Assembly: GCF_017313265.1 (NCBI RefSeq)
Contig: NZ_JAFLQZ010000021.1
Span: forward strand, 1 to 64,000
Length of the DNA stretch: 64,000 nt
DNA from: Hymenobacter telluris
GTDB taxonomy: Bacteria; Bacteroidota; Bacteroidia; Cytophagales; Hymenobacteraceae
Reading direction: 5' to 3'
Part shown: piece after piece, positions 51,088 to 58,882 of the stretch
How the letters are laid out: each line of letters begins with the position of its first letter
Position numbering within the stretch: position 1 is the first letter of the stretch
Notes under the pieces: generated by a model
What the model was told of the DNA's origin: nothing
The model's input: the letters and a program-made list of their open reading frames with translations, nothing else
The model's database searches: none
Translations under genes and position numbers: made by a program

Positions 51088-52791
51088 ATGATGCACTTCC
51101 TTTCCCGTTTCCAATTATCTGCTTTACTGTTGCTGGCAGCCCTGGCCGCTAAGCTACCAACAGCTTCCGCCCAGACAAGGGAGCGGCGCACCAGCATTGG
51201 CATCAACGCAAGCACCCTACAATACCAAGGCGACTTCGGCTCAGATTATTGGAAATTCAATAGCAGTCAATACGCCCCAGGCGTAGCCGTTAATCTATAT
51301 CTGTTTCGGGGGCTGGATCTAAACACTCAATTCTTTTATGGGCAGCTAACAGGCCAACGCAGTGCTGCTTCTTATTTCAATACCACGCTGCTCAACAGCA
51401 CTCTCGGCTTGAAATTCAAGCTCAACAATGGCTGGGCGCTCAAGGAGGAAGCTCGCGTGCAGCCCTATCTGCTAGCCGGTGGGGGCTGGACGTACGCCAG
51501 CCGGGTGGGGCTGACAGATGGCAACCGTATCGACGAAGATAAAGGCTATATAGATGTAATGGGCGGAGCTGGCATTAGTCTTCGTTTGGGCCGAGGGGTT
51601 AGCTTTTTTGTGCAAAGCAGCCAGCATTTGCCTTTACATGCCAACCTGGATGGGGTGCCGGCGCTCAACAACCCTCGGTGGGCCGACCGTTTTTTGCAGC
51701 ATACTGTGGGCCTGACGTTTAATATGGGCCAAGCCCGAGATATTGACGAGGATGGTGTACCCGACCGGCTGGATCAGTGTCCTAAAACCCCTGCCGACAT
51801 TGAAGTAGATGCCCATGGCTGCCCCCTAGACGATGACCATGACGGCGTGCCGAACTATCAGGATCAATGCCCCAATGACCCAGGAACCGCCGAAATGCGG
51901 GGCTGCCCTGATACCGATAAAGATGGTATAGATGATGTAGATGACGTTTGCCCTGATACACCCGGCAAACCTGAACTGCACGGCTGCCCTGATACCGACA
52001 ACGACGGAGTAACAGACGCCAACGATAATTGCTTGGATACACCTGCTGGCGCAGCTGTTGATGCCAACGGGTGCTCGGTGGCAACTGCTACCACCCAGGC
52101 CAACCCCGACTCTGCCCAAACCACAGCAACTGCTACGGATACTGACGGCGACGGTACCCCCAACGCCACCGACCGTTGCCCTAACGACGCAGGACCAGCT
52201 ACCAACCACGGCTGCCCCGAAATCAAGGCGCGAGACCGTCAGCGGTTACGGCAGGCTACCTTATTTATTGGCTTTGAGCGCAACCAAGCCACGCTACTAC
52301 CCTCCTCCTATGCCACGCTGGATACTATTGCCCAAATCCTGACGCAATACCCTAATTACTCGCTTAGTATTGCCGGCCACACTGATAGCCAAGGATCAGC
52401 AGCATATAACCTACGGCTTTCACAGGAACGGGCCGCTGCCGCCCGGCGCTACCTGCTTAGCAAAGGCAGCGCCGATACCCGCGTGGAACTGCGCGGTTAC
52501 GGCTCAAGCCATCCTCTTGCTGATAATGCCACCGAAGCCGGGCGAATTCGTAACCGGCGGGTGGAATTTGACCTATTCCTTACCGGGGAGTTAAATGCCG
52601 CTCAACAGAAGTACGGCTCTGCCCCAACCCTTCTCTCAGTTGCTCCCCCCGCCAAGCCCAAGCTCGCTCCAGCGAAAAAACGCTCAGCTGTAAAAACTTC
52701 GCGCAAGAAGACTTCAACCAAAAGCAGAAAACCCGCGCAAGCAGTTAGAGAAGCCGCCGTTCCTTCTACTAAGCGCGATAGTAACTGGTAG
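51088..52791 (+). CDS. OmpA family protein with thrombospondin type 3 repeats
   Basis: About 567 residues: signal peptide ending TASAQ, an N-terminal beta-barrel-like domain (residues 30-210), five or so Ca2+-binding TSP3 repeats (DIDEDGVPDRLDQCPKTP, DDDHDGVPNYQDQCPNDPG, DTDKDGIDDVDDVCPDTPG, DTDNDGVTDANDNCLDTP, DTDGDGTPNATDRCPNDAG), and an OmpA/MotB peptidoglycan-binding domain (LSIAGHTDSQGSAAYNLRLS, RVELRGYGSSHPLADNATE). An extra Lys/Arg/Ser-rich C-terminal tail of about 60 residues after the OmpA domain is unusual. ATG at 51088 (or 51091) is preferred over 51055 because it opens the signal peptide. It anchors the outer membrane to the wall (family knowledge). Confidence 0.9.
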   Translation: MMHFLSRFQLSALLLLAALAAKLPTASAQTRERRTSIGINASTLQYQGDFGSDYWKFNSSQYAPGVAVNLYLFRGLDLNTQFFYGQLTGQRSAASYFNTTLLNSTLGLKFKLNNGWALKEEARVQPYLLAGGGWTYASRVGLTDGNRIDEDKGYIDVMGGAGISLRLGRGVSFFVQSSQHLPLHANLDGVPALNNPRWADRFLQHTVGLTFNMGQARDIDEDGVPDRLDQCPKTPADIEVDAHGCPLDDDHDGVPNYQDQCPNDPGTAEMRGCPDTDKDGIDDVDDVCPDTPGKPELHGCPDTDNDGVTDANDNCLDTPAGAAVDANGCSVATATTQANPDSAQTTATATDTDGDGTPNATDRCPNDAGPATNHGCPEIKARDRQRLRQATLFIGFERNQATLLPSSYATLDTIAQILTQYPNYSLSIAGHTDSQGSAAYNLRLSQERAAAARRYLLSKGSADTRVELRGYGSSHPLADNATEAGRIRNRRVEFDLFLTGELNAAQQKYGSAPTLLSVAPPAKPKLAPAKKRSAVKTSRKKTSTKSRKPAQAVREAAVPSTKRDSNW

Positions 52792-52836
52792 AACACGGTC
52801 GTATAGTCGTTGCGGCTTTGTTGCATAGAACATCAT

Positions 52837-52875
52837 AAAAAAAGGTCCTCATTATGCTGATGAGGACCTTTTTTT
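52837..52875. terminator. Bidirectional terminator after the OmpA-like gene
   Basis: Perfect 16-bp stem AAAAAAAGGTCCTCAT / ATGAGGACCTTTTTTT with a 7-base loop, between convergent genes. Confidence 0.92.
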
Positions 52876-52926
52876 ATTTCCCAGCCAGCACGCTGTTCTA
52901 CTTCTGCTTCTGGTCTGTGTAAAAAG

Positions 52927-53352
52927 CTATTCTGTGGCTCCTTTCTGTGCTTCCCGCAGCCACTCTTGAGCTGATGCCAGGAAAAAGAAGTGCCGGTTAT
53001 GGAGGTTGCTAACCGCACCTAACTGCACGGCCTCGGCATAAACGGCTGCCAACGACCCAGGCTGCACAACGGTGGCCATATGCGTTAAGCCTGCTTGCAC
53101 GGCGCGCGGCACCCAATTCGCTACTATCCATTCCACCGCGTCTTCACTCCAAAAACCACTGATTTGACGATTATCATTGAGCAGACAGCAACACGCCTTT
53201 TCCTGCAACAAGAGAAGCCCTGCATTGCAGCCAGTGAGCACGCTGGCATAGCTCTGGTCACCTACCCACGTGGAGGAAACCCACTGATTTTCGGCGTCGT
53301 AATCGAGTATAAGGTATACCCGCCCAAGGGCATCATGTAATTCGGTCGGCAT
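52927..53352 (-). CDS. Hypothetical protein, 141 residues
   Basis: A soluble alpha/beta protein without signal peptide. Notable stretches are VYLILDYDAENQWVSSTWVG, a Cys triplet in EKACCCLLND, SGFWSEDAVEWIVANWVPR and LTHMATVVQPGS. The alternation of beta and alpha segments resembles small STAS/SpoIIAA-like proteins common in Hymenobacter, but I cannot assign it with confidence. It is convergent with the OmpA-like gene and is the last clear gene before the integrated element. Confidence 0.65.
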   Translation of the reverse strand: MPTELHDALGRVYLILDYDAENQWVSSTWVGDQSYASVLTGCNAGLLLLQEKACCCLLNDNRQISGFWSEDAVEWIVANWVPRAVQAGLTHMATVVQPGSLAAVYAEAVQLGAVSNLHNRHFFFLASAQEWLREAQKGATE

Positions 53353-53797
53353 AGAACTGGAGGCTAATAGAGTAGATTAAGTAGCATTACGTAAATGGTT
53401 GCAACACCAAAACCGATGGCCTCTTGCCAAGCCACCGTAAGGTACCCGGCCGCAACTGCACACTATCAGGAAGCAGAGCTACGATAGCAAGGCTATTAAA
53501 GCGCAGGACCTACAGAAACTTTGGCAAGGCCAGCGCAACAGAAGAGCATACCAAGATTTCTCGGCTCCCAAACCCGCTGCTCATCACGCACCAAACATCA
53601 CAAAAGAAAAAAGCCCCTCGGCGCAGCACGATGGGGCTTTTTAGTGGTCACGCTAGGACTAAAAACGTGTTTTTCGTTTCCAGCGCTTTCCACTAAAAGC
53701 GCCGTAAGGTAGGCAAAAACGCGGGTTGCGCGGTAAGCACTGCCAACGACTGGAAGGGAATTACCTGAAATCTGCCACATAAATCTGCCGCACACTT
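53353..53797. other. Intergenic stretch between the 52927 gene and the integrase; possible element boundary
   Basis: No convincing gene. It holds a hairpin with the stem AAAAAGCCCC / GGGGCTTTTT (53608-53642) that can terminate in both directions and suits the integrase transcript. If the integrase lies at the end of the element, one attachment site should be in this stretch, but with only one end visible it cannot be located. Confidence 0.45.
53608..53642. terminator. Terminator downstream of the integrase
   Basis: Perfect 10-bp stem (AAAAAGCCCC / GGGGCTTTTT) around a 15-base loop, A and T runs on both sides; 155 bases past the integrase stop. Confidence 0.75.
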
Positions 53798-55132
53798 TTA
53801 GGCCGCGTTCGAGGAGCGGCGCATGAACTCCTGCAGCAGCTTGATGGTGTCCACGCCCACGTAGCGGTTGAAGCTGGCCTCGGTGGTGTGGCCGGTGGCC
53901 TGCATGACCATGCGGGTGGGCACGCCCTGGTAGAGCTTGAGCGTAACGAAGGTTTTGCGGCCCACCTTGCTGCTGAGCGTCAGGCGGGTGATGCCGGCGA
54001 GCTGCGCGACAATCTTTAAAAACTCGTTGACCCGGTAACACGTCGGCAGCAGCAGCCCGTCCGGGGCGCGGTGCTCGTAGGCGGTGGCCAGCTCCACCAG
54101 GCGGAATAGGTTGTCGTCGTAGAAGGGAATGTAGCACTCGCCGCCGGTCTTGCCGGCTTTGATGTGAATCATCTGGCCCTTGACGTGCTGCCAGCCCAGC
54201 TTCTCGGCGTCGCTGATGCGCAGGCCGGTGTAGCAGCACTCCAAGAACTTGTCGCGGGCCAGCGCCACGTGCGCCGCCCAGGCCTGGTAATTATGCATCT
54301 CGGGCGCGTTGGCCTTGGAATGGGTGGCGCGGTGCAGCTCCAGCAACTGCTGCTGCACTTGCTCGGAGTGGAAGTCCAGCTTTTGAATGCGGCGCAGCTC
54401 CTGCTCGGTCAGCGCATCCACGCCCACGTAGACTTTGGGGGCGGTGAACTTGCGGTAGCGGCGGTTGACGGGCAAGTCCTGGTCTTCGCACCAGGCCAGG
54501 AAGGTGCGCAGGCGAGTGATGTGCTTGCCGAAGGTGTTGGCCTCCTGGCCCAGCTCGTCCATGACGTACTCGCGGAACGCGTAGTAAAACGCGTTGTCCA
54601 TGCCCTCGAGCGTGAGTGGCACCTGCTTGGCCTGGCTGAAGAGCGCAAAGCGCTGCCGGGTGGCCTTGAGCCCGTCGAGCGTGGTTTTGGCCATCGGGCG
54701 GTAGGTGGTCGGGTGCAGCTTACGGGCCGACTCCTGCACCCACGCGTCCATGAGCTGCAAAAACGTGCGCGGGGCCGCCCCCTCCCCGGCCGTAGCGGGC
54801 ACCACCGAGGGGTTGAGCGTTTTGCCGGGCTTGAGTGCCGGCTCCAGCGCGGCGCGCAGCGCGGCCTCGCTGAGCAGCACCCCCGCCTGCTCGGCCGCAT
54901 ACAGGGCCTCCTCGGCGGCCTGCTCGATGGCGGCCAGCTTGGGGTTGATCTGGTGGTAGTAGGAACCTTTAACGGCTTTTACCTTGTGGTTTTCCTCGTC
55001 CCAGTGCTCGGGGCGCACCACTTCGCCGCTGCCAATGCGCAGGCGGTGGCCGGCCCAGCAGATAGTCATCTGAATGGGAGCCAAGCCGCGCTTGTTCAAG
55101 GCGCTGCGGCGCAATTGACGCGTGATGTCCAT
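53798..55132 (-). CDS. Tyrosine recombinase/site-specific integrase
   Basis: A 444-residue integrase: N-terminal arm-binding domain (RIGSGEVVRPEHWDEENHKV), SAM-like core-binding domain (about residues 120-230), C-terminal catalytic domain. The first Arg is in CYTGLRISDAEKL, followed by a Lys in IKAGKTGG. LSSKVGRKTFVT provides the second Arg, with Lys in place of the usual first His of the H-x-x-R box, then ATGHTTEASFNRYVGVD with the His and catalytic Tyr. This layout is that of Bacteroidota transposon and island integrases. It starts the minus-strand end of the element and is followed by a terminator. Confidence 0.93.
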   Translation of the reverse strand: MDITRQLRRSALNKRGLAPIQMTICWAGHRLRIGSGEVVRPEHWDEENHKVKAVKGSYYHQINPKLAAIEQAAEEALYAAEQAGVLLSEAALRAALEPALKPGKTLNPSVVPATAGEGAAPRTFLQLMDAWVQESARKLHPTTYRPMAKTTLDGLKATRQRFALFSQAKQVPLTLEGMDNAFYYAFREYVMDELGQEANTFGKHITRLRTFLAWCEDQDLPVNRRYRKFTAPKVYVGVDALTEQELRRIQKLDFHSEQVQQQLLELHRATHSKANAPEMHNYQAWAAHVALARDKFLECCYTGLRISDAEKLGWQHVKGQMIHIKAGKTGGECYIPFYDDNLFRLVELATAYEHRAPDGLLLPTCYRVNEFLKIVAQLAGITRLTLSSKVGRKTFVTLKLYQGVPTRMVMQATGHTTEASFNRYVGVDTIKLLQEFMRRSSNAA

Positions 55133-55212
55133 GCCGTAAAACTAGCACCTGCCCGCCGAGTTTACTCTTTCACGAAGTTACTAGGAGGAAGCCGCCGCGC
55201 CCAGCCGGGTGC

Positions 55213-55545
55213 TCAGGTCAGGGACGGATACAAGGCCAGGGTGAAATTGAGGGCCGCCAGGGCCACCTGCACGAGCTGGTGCCGGTTAAGGGCCGCCTGC
55301 AAGTAGTTGGGCGTAGTGACGAAGGTTTGCACTTCCGTGTCGAGCATGGCCAGGTGCTGCAAAAAGAGGTAGCGCCGCCCCTCGGGCACGTGCGCGGGGT
55401 AGAGCTGGTGCAGCTCCTCGACGAGCACCGTGAAAAACGCTTGCAAGGGCACTCGCTCCTCTTCGGTAAGCACCCGGTTCCGCTCCCCAATTAGGCGTAA
55501 ATACGCCCGGTCCTGGTGCAGGCGGGCAATAAGTAAAGCAGGCAT
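55213..55545 (-). CDS. Hypothetical helical protein, paralogue of the next gene
   Basis: A 110-residue, probably all-helical protein (RLHQDRAYLRLIGERNRVLT, VPLQAFFTVLVEELHQLYPA). It aligns with the product of the gene at 55547-55924 over most of its length: ELHQLYPAHVPEGRRYLFLQ there corresponds to ALYELYASSLCSPDAFRYQL, and VTTPNYLQAAL to LLTPTLNYSLLL. The pair is a tandem duplication separated by 1 base. No function is recognised; the location beside the integrase suggests element-specific genes. Confidence 0.65.
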   Translation of the reverse strand: MPALLIARLHQDRAYLRLIGERNRVLTEEERVPLQAFFTVLVEELHQLYPAHVPEGRRYLFLQHLAMLDTEVQTFVTTPNYLQAALNRHQLVQVALAALNFTLALYPSLT

Positions 55546-55546
55546 C

Positions 55547-55924
55547 CTATAAACGCGTGATAAAGCAATAAATTACTCGAGCAGCGCCGTGGCCAGGGTG
55601 GTTTCGAGCACGCGCAGCAGCAGCTCGTGGGTTTGCTGCCACTGCGCGGGGGGGTGGCTCCGTTAGCAGCAACGAATAATTGAGGGTAGGGGTCAGCAAG
55701 AAGGTCTGCTGGACCAAGTGCATCTGGTTGAGCAGGAGCTGATACCGAAAGGCGTCGGGAGAACACAGCGAGCTGGCATAGAGTTCGTACAGGGCTTCAA
55801 TCGTGGCCGTGAGCAGGTGCCGCAGCCGGTGCTGGACGGGGATGGGATACTGGCCTACGGGCAGGCGACGAACTTGCCGAAACAGGCGCTTGAGTTGCGC
55901 AAGGATAAGCGGAGTAGGCGGCAT
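55547..55924 (-). CDS. Hypothetical helical protein, probably frameshifted
   Basis: As read, 125 residues. After about residue 90 (TPTLNYSLLLTEPPP) the sequence turns into an atypical run rich in Arg, Ala and Pro. The minus strand has a C7 run (plus-strand G7 at 55648-55654) exactly there. Removing one base restores QWQQTHELLLRVLETTLATA and a stop at 55573, which fits the helical paralogue at 55213. This is either a sequencing error, a phase-variable homopolymer or a decaying gene; the sequence alone cannot tell. Confidence 0.6.
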   Translation of the reverse strand: MPPTPLILAQLKRLFRQVRRLPVGQYPIPVQHRLRHLLTATIEALYELYASSLCSPDAFRYQLLLNQMHLVQQTFLLTPTLNYSLLLTEPPPRAVAANPRAAAARARNHPGHGAARVIYCFITRL

Positions 55925-56060
55925 GACAGCGCGTGCCCAACCCCGATGGCGGCGCGGGAAGGAGCCGTTGGTGAGTAGCTGTAACAGAATACGGCTGCCA
56001 ATATATAGAAAGTACGCATTAGTAGCGCCCTGCCTAGCATCGCGCTACCTACCGTAAACG

Positions 56061-57638
56061 CTACTCTTTTATAAGCTTAGTGGTATGGCCACTGGTCTGG
56101 TCGCGCAGCAGGTAGAGGCCGGCGGGCAGGGCCTGCACGTCCAGGGGCTGGGCGGAAAGCTGGCCGGCACGCACGACCTGGCCGAGCTGGTTGAGCAGCT
56201 GGTAGGGCGTGCCCAGCGGGCCGCGCAAGGTGAACTGGTCACGGGTGGGGTTGGGATAAGCGGTGAGAGCCGGGCGAGCAGTCGCAGTTTTGGTGCTGAG
56301 CGGGTCGGCGGCCAGTTTGATCACCCAGAAATCCTGGCCGCCCTGACTGGCCTGCGTTTTGTCGCTGCTGGCATCCGACGCGGTGCCACAGGCCAGAATA
56401 TAGCCCCCATCCGCGGTTTGCCGGAGCATAGCCAAATCGTCCACCCGGTTGCCACCCAGCGACTTGTCCCATTGCGTAACGCCGCTGGCGCTGAGCTTAA
56501 TCAGCCAGCAGTCCCCGTCGCCCTGGCTGACGCGCGTTTTATCGCCCGTGGCGTTGGAGTCGGACACACCGCCGATCAGAAAGCCGCCGTCGCTGGTTTG
56601 CTGCACATCAGCAAAAAATTCAGAGCCCCAGCCGCCCAGCGTTTTGTCCCAGAGGACGGTGCCGCTGGCGTTGAGTTTGACCACCCAGTAGTCGACGCCC
56701 CCCTGGCTGTTCTGCGTCTTGTCGCCAAACAGCCCGGAATTAGAGTGTCCCCCTAGAATGTAGCCCCCATCCGTGGTTTGGGCTACTTTGTAGAGTACGT
56801 CGCTATCGAAGCTTCCTACGGTGCGGTCCCACTGCTTGGTGCCGCTGGCATCGAGTTTGAGCACCCAGTAATCATTGTTGCCCCAGCTGGCCTGGGTTTT
56901 GTCGCCGCTGATGGGCGAACTGGAATACCCGCCGAGCACGTACCCGCCGTCGGTGGTTTGCTGCAGGCTATACAAGTAGTCAGCGGAAGAGCCGCCAAAG
57001 GTCTTATCCCAGAGCTTGGTGCCGGTGGCGTCGATTTTGACCACCCAGTAGTCGTTGCTGCCCAGATTGGCCTGCGTTTTCGCCCCGCTGATGGGCGAGT
57101 TGGAATAGCCTCCTAGCAGGAAGCCGCCGTCGCTGGTGGGCTGCAGCGTGGTTAACTCGTCTACTGCCGAGCCGCCGTAGGTGCGGTCCCAAACTTTGGT
57201 GCCACTGGCATCGAGCTTGACGAGCCAGTAGTCACTGCTCTGCGGCGATTCGGTTTTGTCGCCGCCGATGGGGGAGCTGGACGTGCCGCCCAGCAGGTAG
57301 CCGCCATCAGCGGTTTGCAGTACGGTGCGCAGGTTGTCGGCATTGATGCCGCCGAAGGTCTTGTCCCACTGCTTGCTGCCGCTGGCATCGAGCTTGAGCA
57401 CCCAGTAGTCGAAGTCCCCGCGCCCGCCCTGGCTCTTGTCGCCGCTCAGGGGCGAATTGGAATAGCCGCCGACAATATACCCCCCGTCGCTGGTGGGCTG
57501 GATGGCCTGCGAGCGGTCGGTAATTGAGCCGCCCAGCGTCTTGTCCCAGAGTTTCGTCGGGGCTTGGGCAGTGGCGTGATAGGAACTGCCTAGTAAGCCG
57601 GCAGCAGTAAGCAACAGAGTGGGTAGTAATCGGTTCAT
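56061..57638 (-). CDS. Secreted seven-repeat protein with a C-terminal sorting-type domain
   Basis: A 525-residue protein with signal peptide (LLPTLLLTAAGLLGSSYHATAQ) and seven repeats of about 60 residues, each starting W-D-K/R-T-x-GG, containing Q-T-S/T-DGG-Y/F-L-L-GG and D-K-T-Q and ending D-Y-W-V-V-K-L-D-A-S-G. Seven such units suggest a seven-bladed beta-propeller. The C-terminus (TAYPNPTRDQFTLRG through LPAGLYLLRDQ and TTKLIKE) is a type IX secretion sorting domain (type A). ATG at 57638 starts the signal peptide; the upstream extension is rejected. Role unknown: probably an outer-surface protein. Confidence 0.85.
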   Translation of the reverse strand: MNRLLPTLLLTAAGLLGSSYHATAQAPTKLWDKTLGGSITDRSQAIQPTSDGGYIVGGYSNSPLSGDKSQGGRGDFDYWVLKLDASGSKQWDKTFGGINADNLRTVLQTADGGYLLGGTSSSPIGGDKTESPQSSDYWLVKLDASGTKVWDRTYGGSAVDELTTLQPTSDGGFLLGGYSNSPISGAKTQANLGSNDYWVVKIDATGTKLWDKTFGGSSADYLYSLQQTTDGGYVLGGYSSSPISGDKTQASWGNNDYWVLKLDASGTKQWDRTVGSFDSDVLYKVAQTTDGGYILGGHSNSGLFGDKTQNSQGGVDYWVVKLNASGTVLWDKTLGGWGSEFFADVQQTSDGGFLIGGVSDSNATGDKTRVSQGDGDCWLIKLSASGVTQWDKSLGGNRVDDLAMLRQTADGGYILACGTASDASSDKTQASQGGQDFWVIKLAADPLSTKTATARPALTAYPNPTRDQFTLRGPLGTPYQLLNQLGQVVRAGQLSAQPLDVQALPAGLYLLRDQTSGHTTKLIKE

Positions 57639-57729
57639 ACTGAAGGAATAGAGGAGGTAATAGGATTGAGTTCTTCTCGCGCAATAATCGCACCACGCGG
57701 CCGGCCCGGCGCAGCGGCAACTGGAGGTA

Positions 57730-58062
57730 CTACGGCGTGCGGCGCTTGAGCAGGTAGTAGAAGCGGCTTTCTTCAAAGCCCTGGGGCTGCACGTCCCAGC
57801 CCAGGGCGTAGAGGTAGTTCAAGGCGGCGGCCTGGTCGGCGAAGCGGCGCGGTTTGCCGTTTTCGCGCACGTAGTCAAACGGGCCGGCTGGGTTCACGCC
57901 ATCCGATAAGGAGAGCTGGCAGTACGAGAGCAGCACCCAAATGCGCGCCGACCCGTACATCGGTTTGGCGGGCGCGGCGGCGGGTGACTGCTGGGCCTGG
58001 GCGGCGGGCAGGGCCGCACCGAAGTAGAGCGCAAGCGGCAGGAGCAGATAGGCAGGGCGCAT
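57730..58062 (-). CDS. Hypothetical exported protein, about 110 residues
   Basis: Signal peptide (RPAYLLLPLALYFGAALPAAQAQ) followed by a short domain: MYGSARIWVLLSYCQLSLSD, an unordered middle, and FADQAAALNYLYALGWDVQP with GFEESRFYYLLKRRTP at the end. The conserved-looking tail recalls small Bacteroidota proteins with an alpha-beta fold, but no family is recognised. ATG at 58062 is chosen over GTG at 58095 because it opens the signal peptide. It lies between the seven-repeat gene and the 58101 gene, all on the minus strand. Confidence 0.6.
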   Translation of the reverse strand: MRPAYLLLPLALYFGAALPAAQAQQSPAAAPAKPMYGSARIWVLLSYCQLSLSDGVNPAGPFDYVRENGKPRRFADQAAALNYLYALGWDVQPQGFEESRFYYLLKRRTP

Positions 58063-58100
58063 AAGGGGTAGGAGTAAAACGAGTGAACGAGGCACGGCAC

Positions 58101-58604
58101 CTAGGCCGCGGCCGACATCATGGTAATGTAGTAGTTGGCGCAGTGCACGGCCAGCAGCAGCAGCACGTCTTTAGAAGGGTGCGTTTCCAGGGCCGCGGTG
58201 GAGGTGAGGGCGAATTCATAGGTGAACTTGCTCCACTTAAAATCGGGCTGCACCACGAGCAGTTCCTGCCCTTCCGCATCGGTGAGCAGGTAGTGGCTTT
58301 TGAAGAGGCCTTTCTGGCGGAACACGAAATCCTGCGGCGCGTGGCCGGGGAAGGTGCTCTGCAGGATGATGTTGCCGTTCCAGCCCATCTTGAAGCGCAG
58401 CAGCGTGGTGTCGTGCTGGCGCAGCTCGATGGTGGTACCCCAGAAGCCTTTGGGCTGGACGGCAAACGGCGTGGGCTCGGTGGCGAGCGTGAGCGTGGCC
58501 TCAAAGGAGAACCAGCTCGGGTAGGTGAGCTGCCCCACGAGGCGGGCGCCTTCACGCAGGCGGAAGCAGCGGGTGTCGTCGGCGGTTACGTGGTACTCGG
58601 CCAT
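58101..58604 (-). CDS. Hypothetical protein, possibly tubby-like/LURP-one fold
   Basis: A 167-residue soluble protein. Successive strands such as FWGTTIELRQHDTTLLRFKM, GNIILQSTF, DFVFRQKGLFKSHYLLTDAE, ELLVVQPDFKWSKFTYEFAL and a hydrophobic C-terminal helix (VLLLLAVHCANYYITMM) resemble the twelve-strand barrel around a central helix of tubby C-terminal-like proteins. This is a pattern impression only. ATG at 58604 (MAEYHVTADD) is preferred. It is the last GC-rich gene before the AT-rich cassette. Confidence 0.6.
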   Translation of the reverse strand: MAEYHVTADDTRCFRLREGARLVGQLTYPSWFSFEATLTLATEPTPFAVQPKGFWGTTIELRQHDTTLLRFKMGWNGNIILQSTFPGHAPQDFVFRQKGLFKSHYLLTDAEGQELLVVQPDFKWSKFTYEFALTSTAALETHPSKDVLLLLAVHCANYYITMMSAAA

Positions 58605-58784
58605 ACAGGGAGAAGGATTAACGCTGCAAACCTGCTCTACCCCAGCGGTAGCCGCCACGCCAGCACCCAGCCGCCCAAGGCTAGGTGGAACATGGCGTTA
58701 TCGGAGTGGTGGAAGTAATAGAGAAGGAATGTGTAGTATTCGAAAACTAACCAGCTATAGCTAAGTTTTTTAGTCATGACCAGC

Positions 58785-58805
58785 GTATGTACGTACTGTA
58801 CATAC
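58785..58805. promoter_or_regulatory. Inverted repeat upstream of the sce7726-type gene
   Basis: GTATGTAC and GTACATAC, perfect 8-bp arms around a 5-base spacer, extended outward by CAGC/GCTG with a 1-base bulge (58781-58810). It could be an operator for the gene starting at 58883 or mark an old junction of the AT-rich cassette; the surrounding 58605-58882 shows no gene. Confidence 0.5.
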
Positions 58806-58882
58806 CGCTGAAACAAGGTAGCTTGCAGAAAAATAGCTTGAAAATTTGTAAATTAAGAAGTTGTTGTTGAAGTATTTCCGCA

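Noticed and set aside
51710..52210. Repetitive coding stretch that could be taken for a tandem DNA repeat
   Set aside because: It is explained by thrombospondin type 3 repeats at protein level; the DNA units are diverged.
54164..55306. Long plus-strand open frame antisense to the integrase
   Set aside because: The integrase catalytic residues on the minus strand are clear; the antisense product is an Ala/Gly/Val/Leu-rich shadow.
56061..57638. DNA-level repeats in this gene as a possible CRISPR or satellite
   Set aside because: Units follow the protein repeat of about 60 residues and are diverged; there are no identical repeats with unique spacers.
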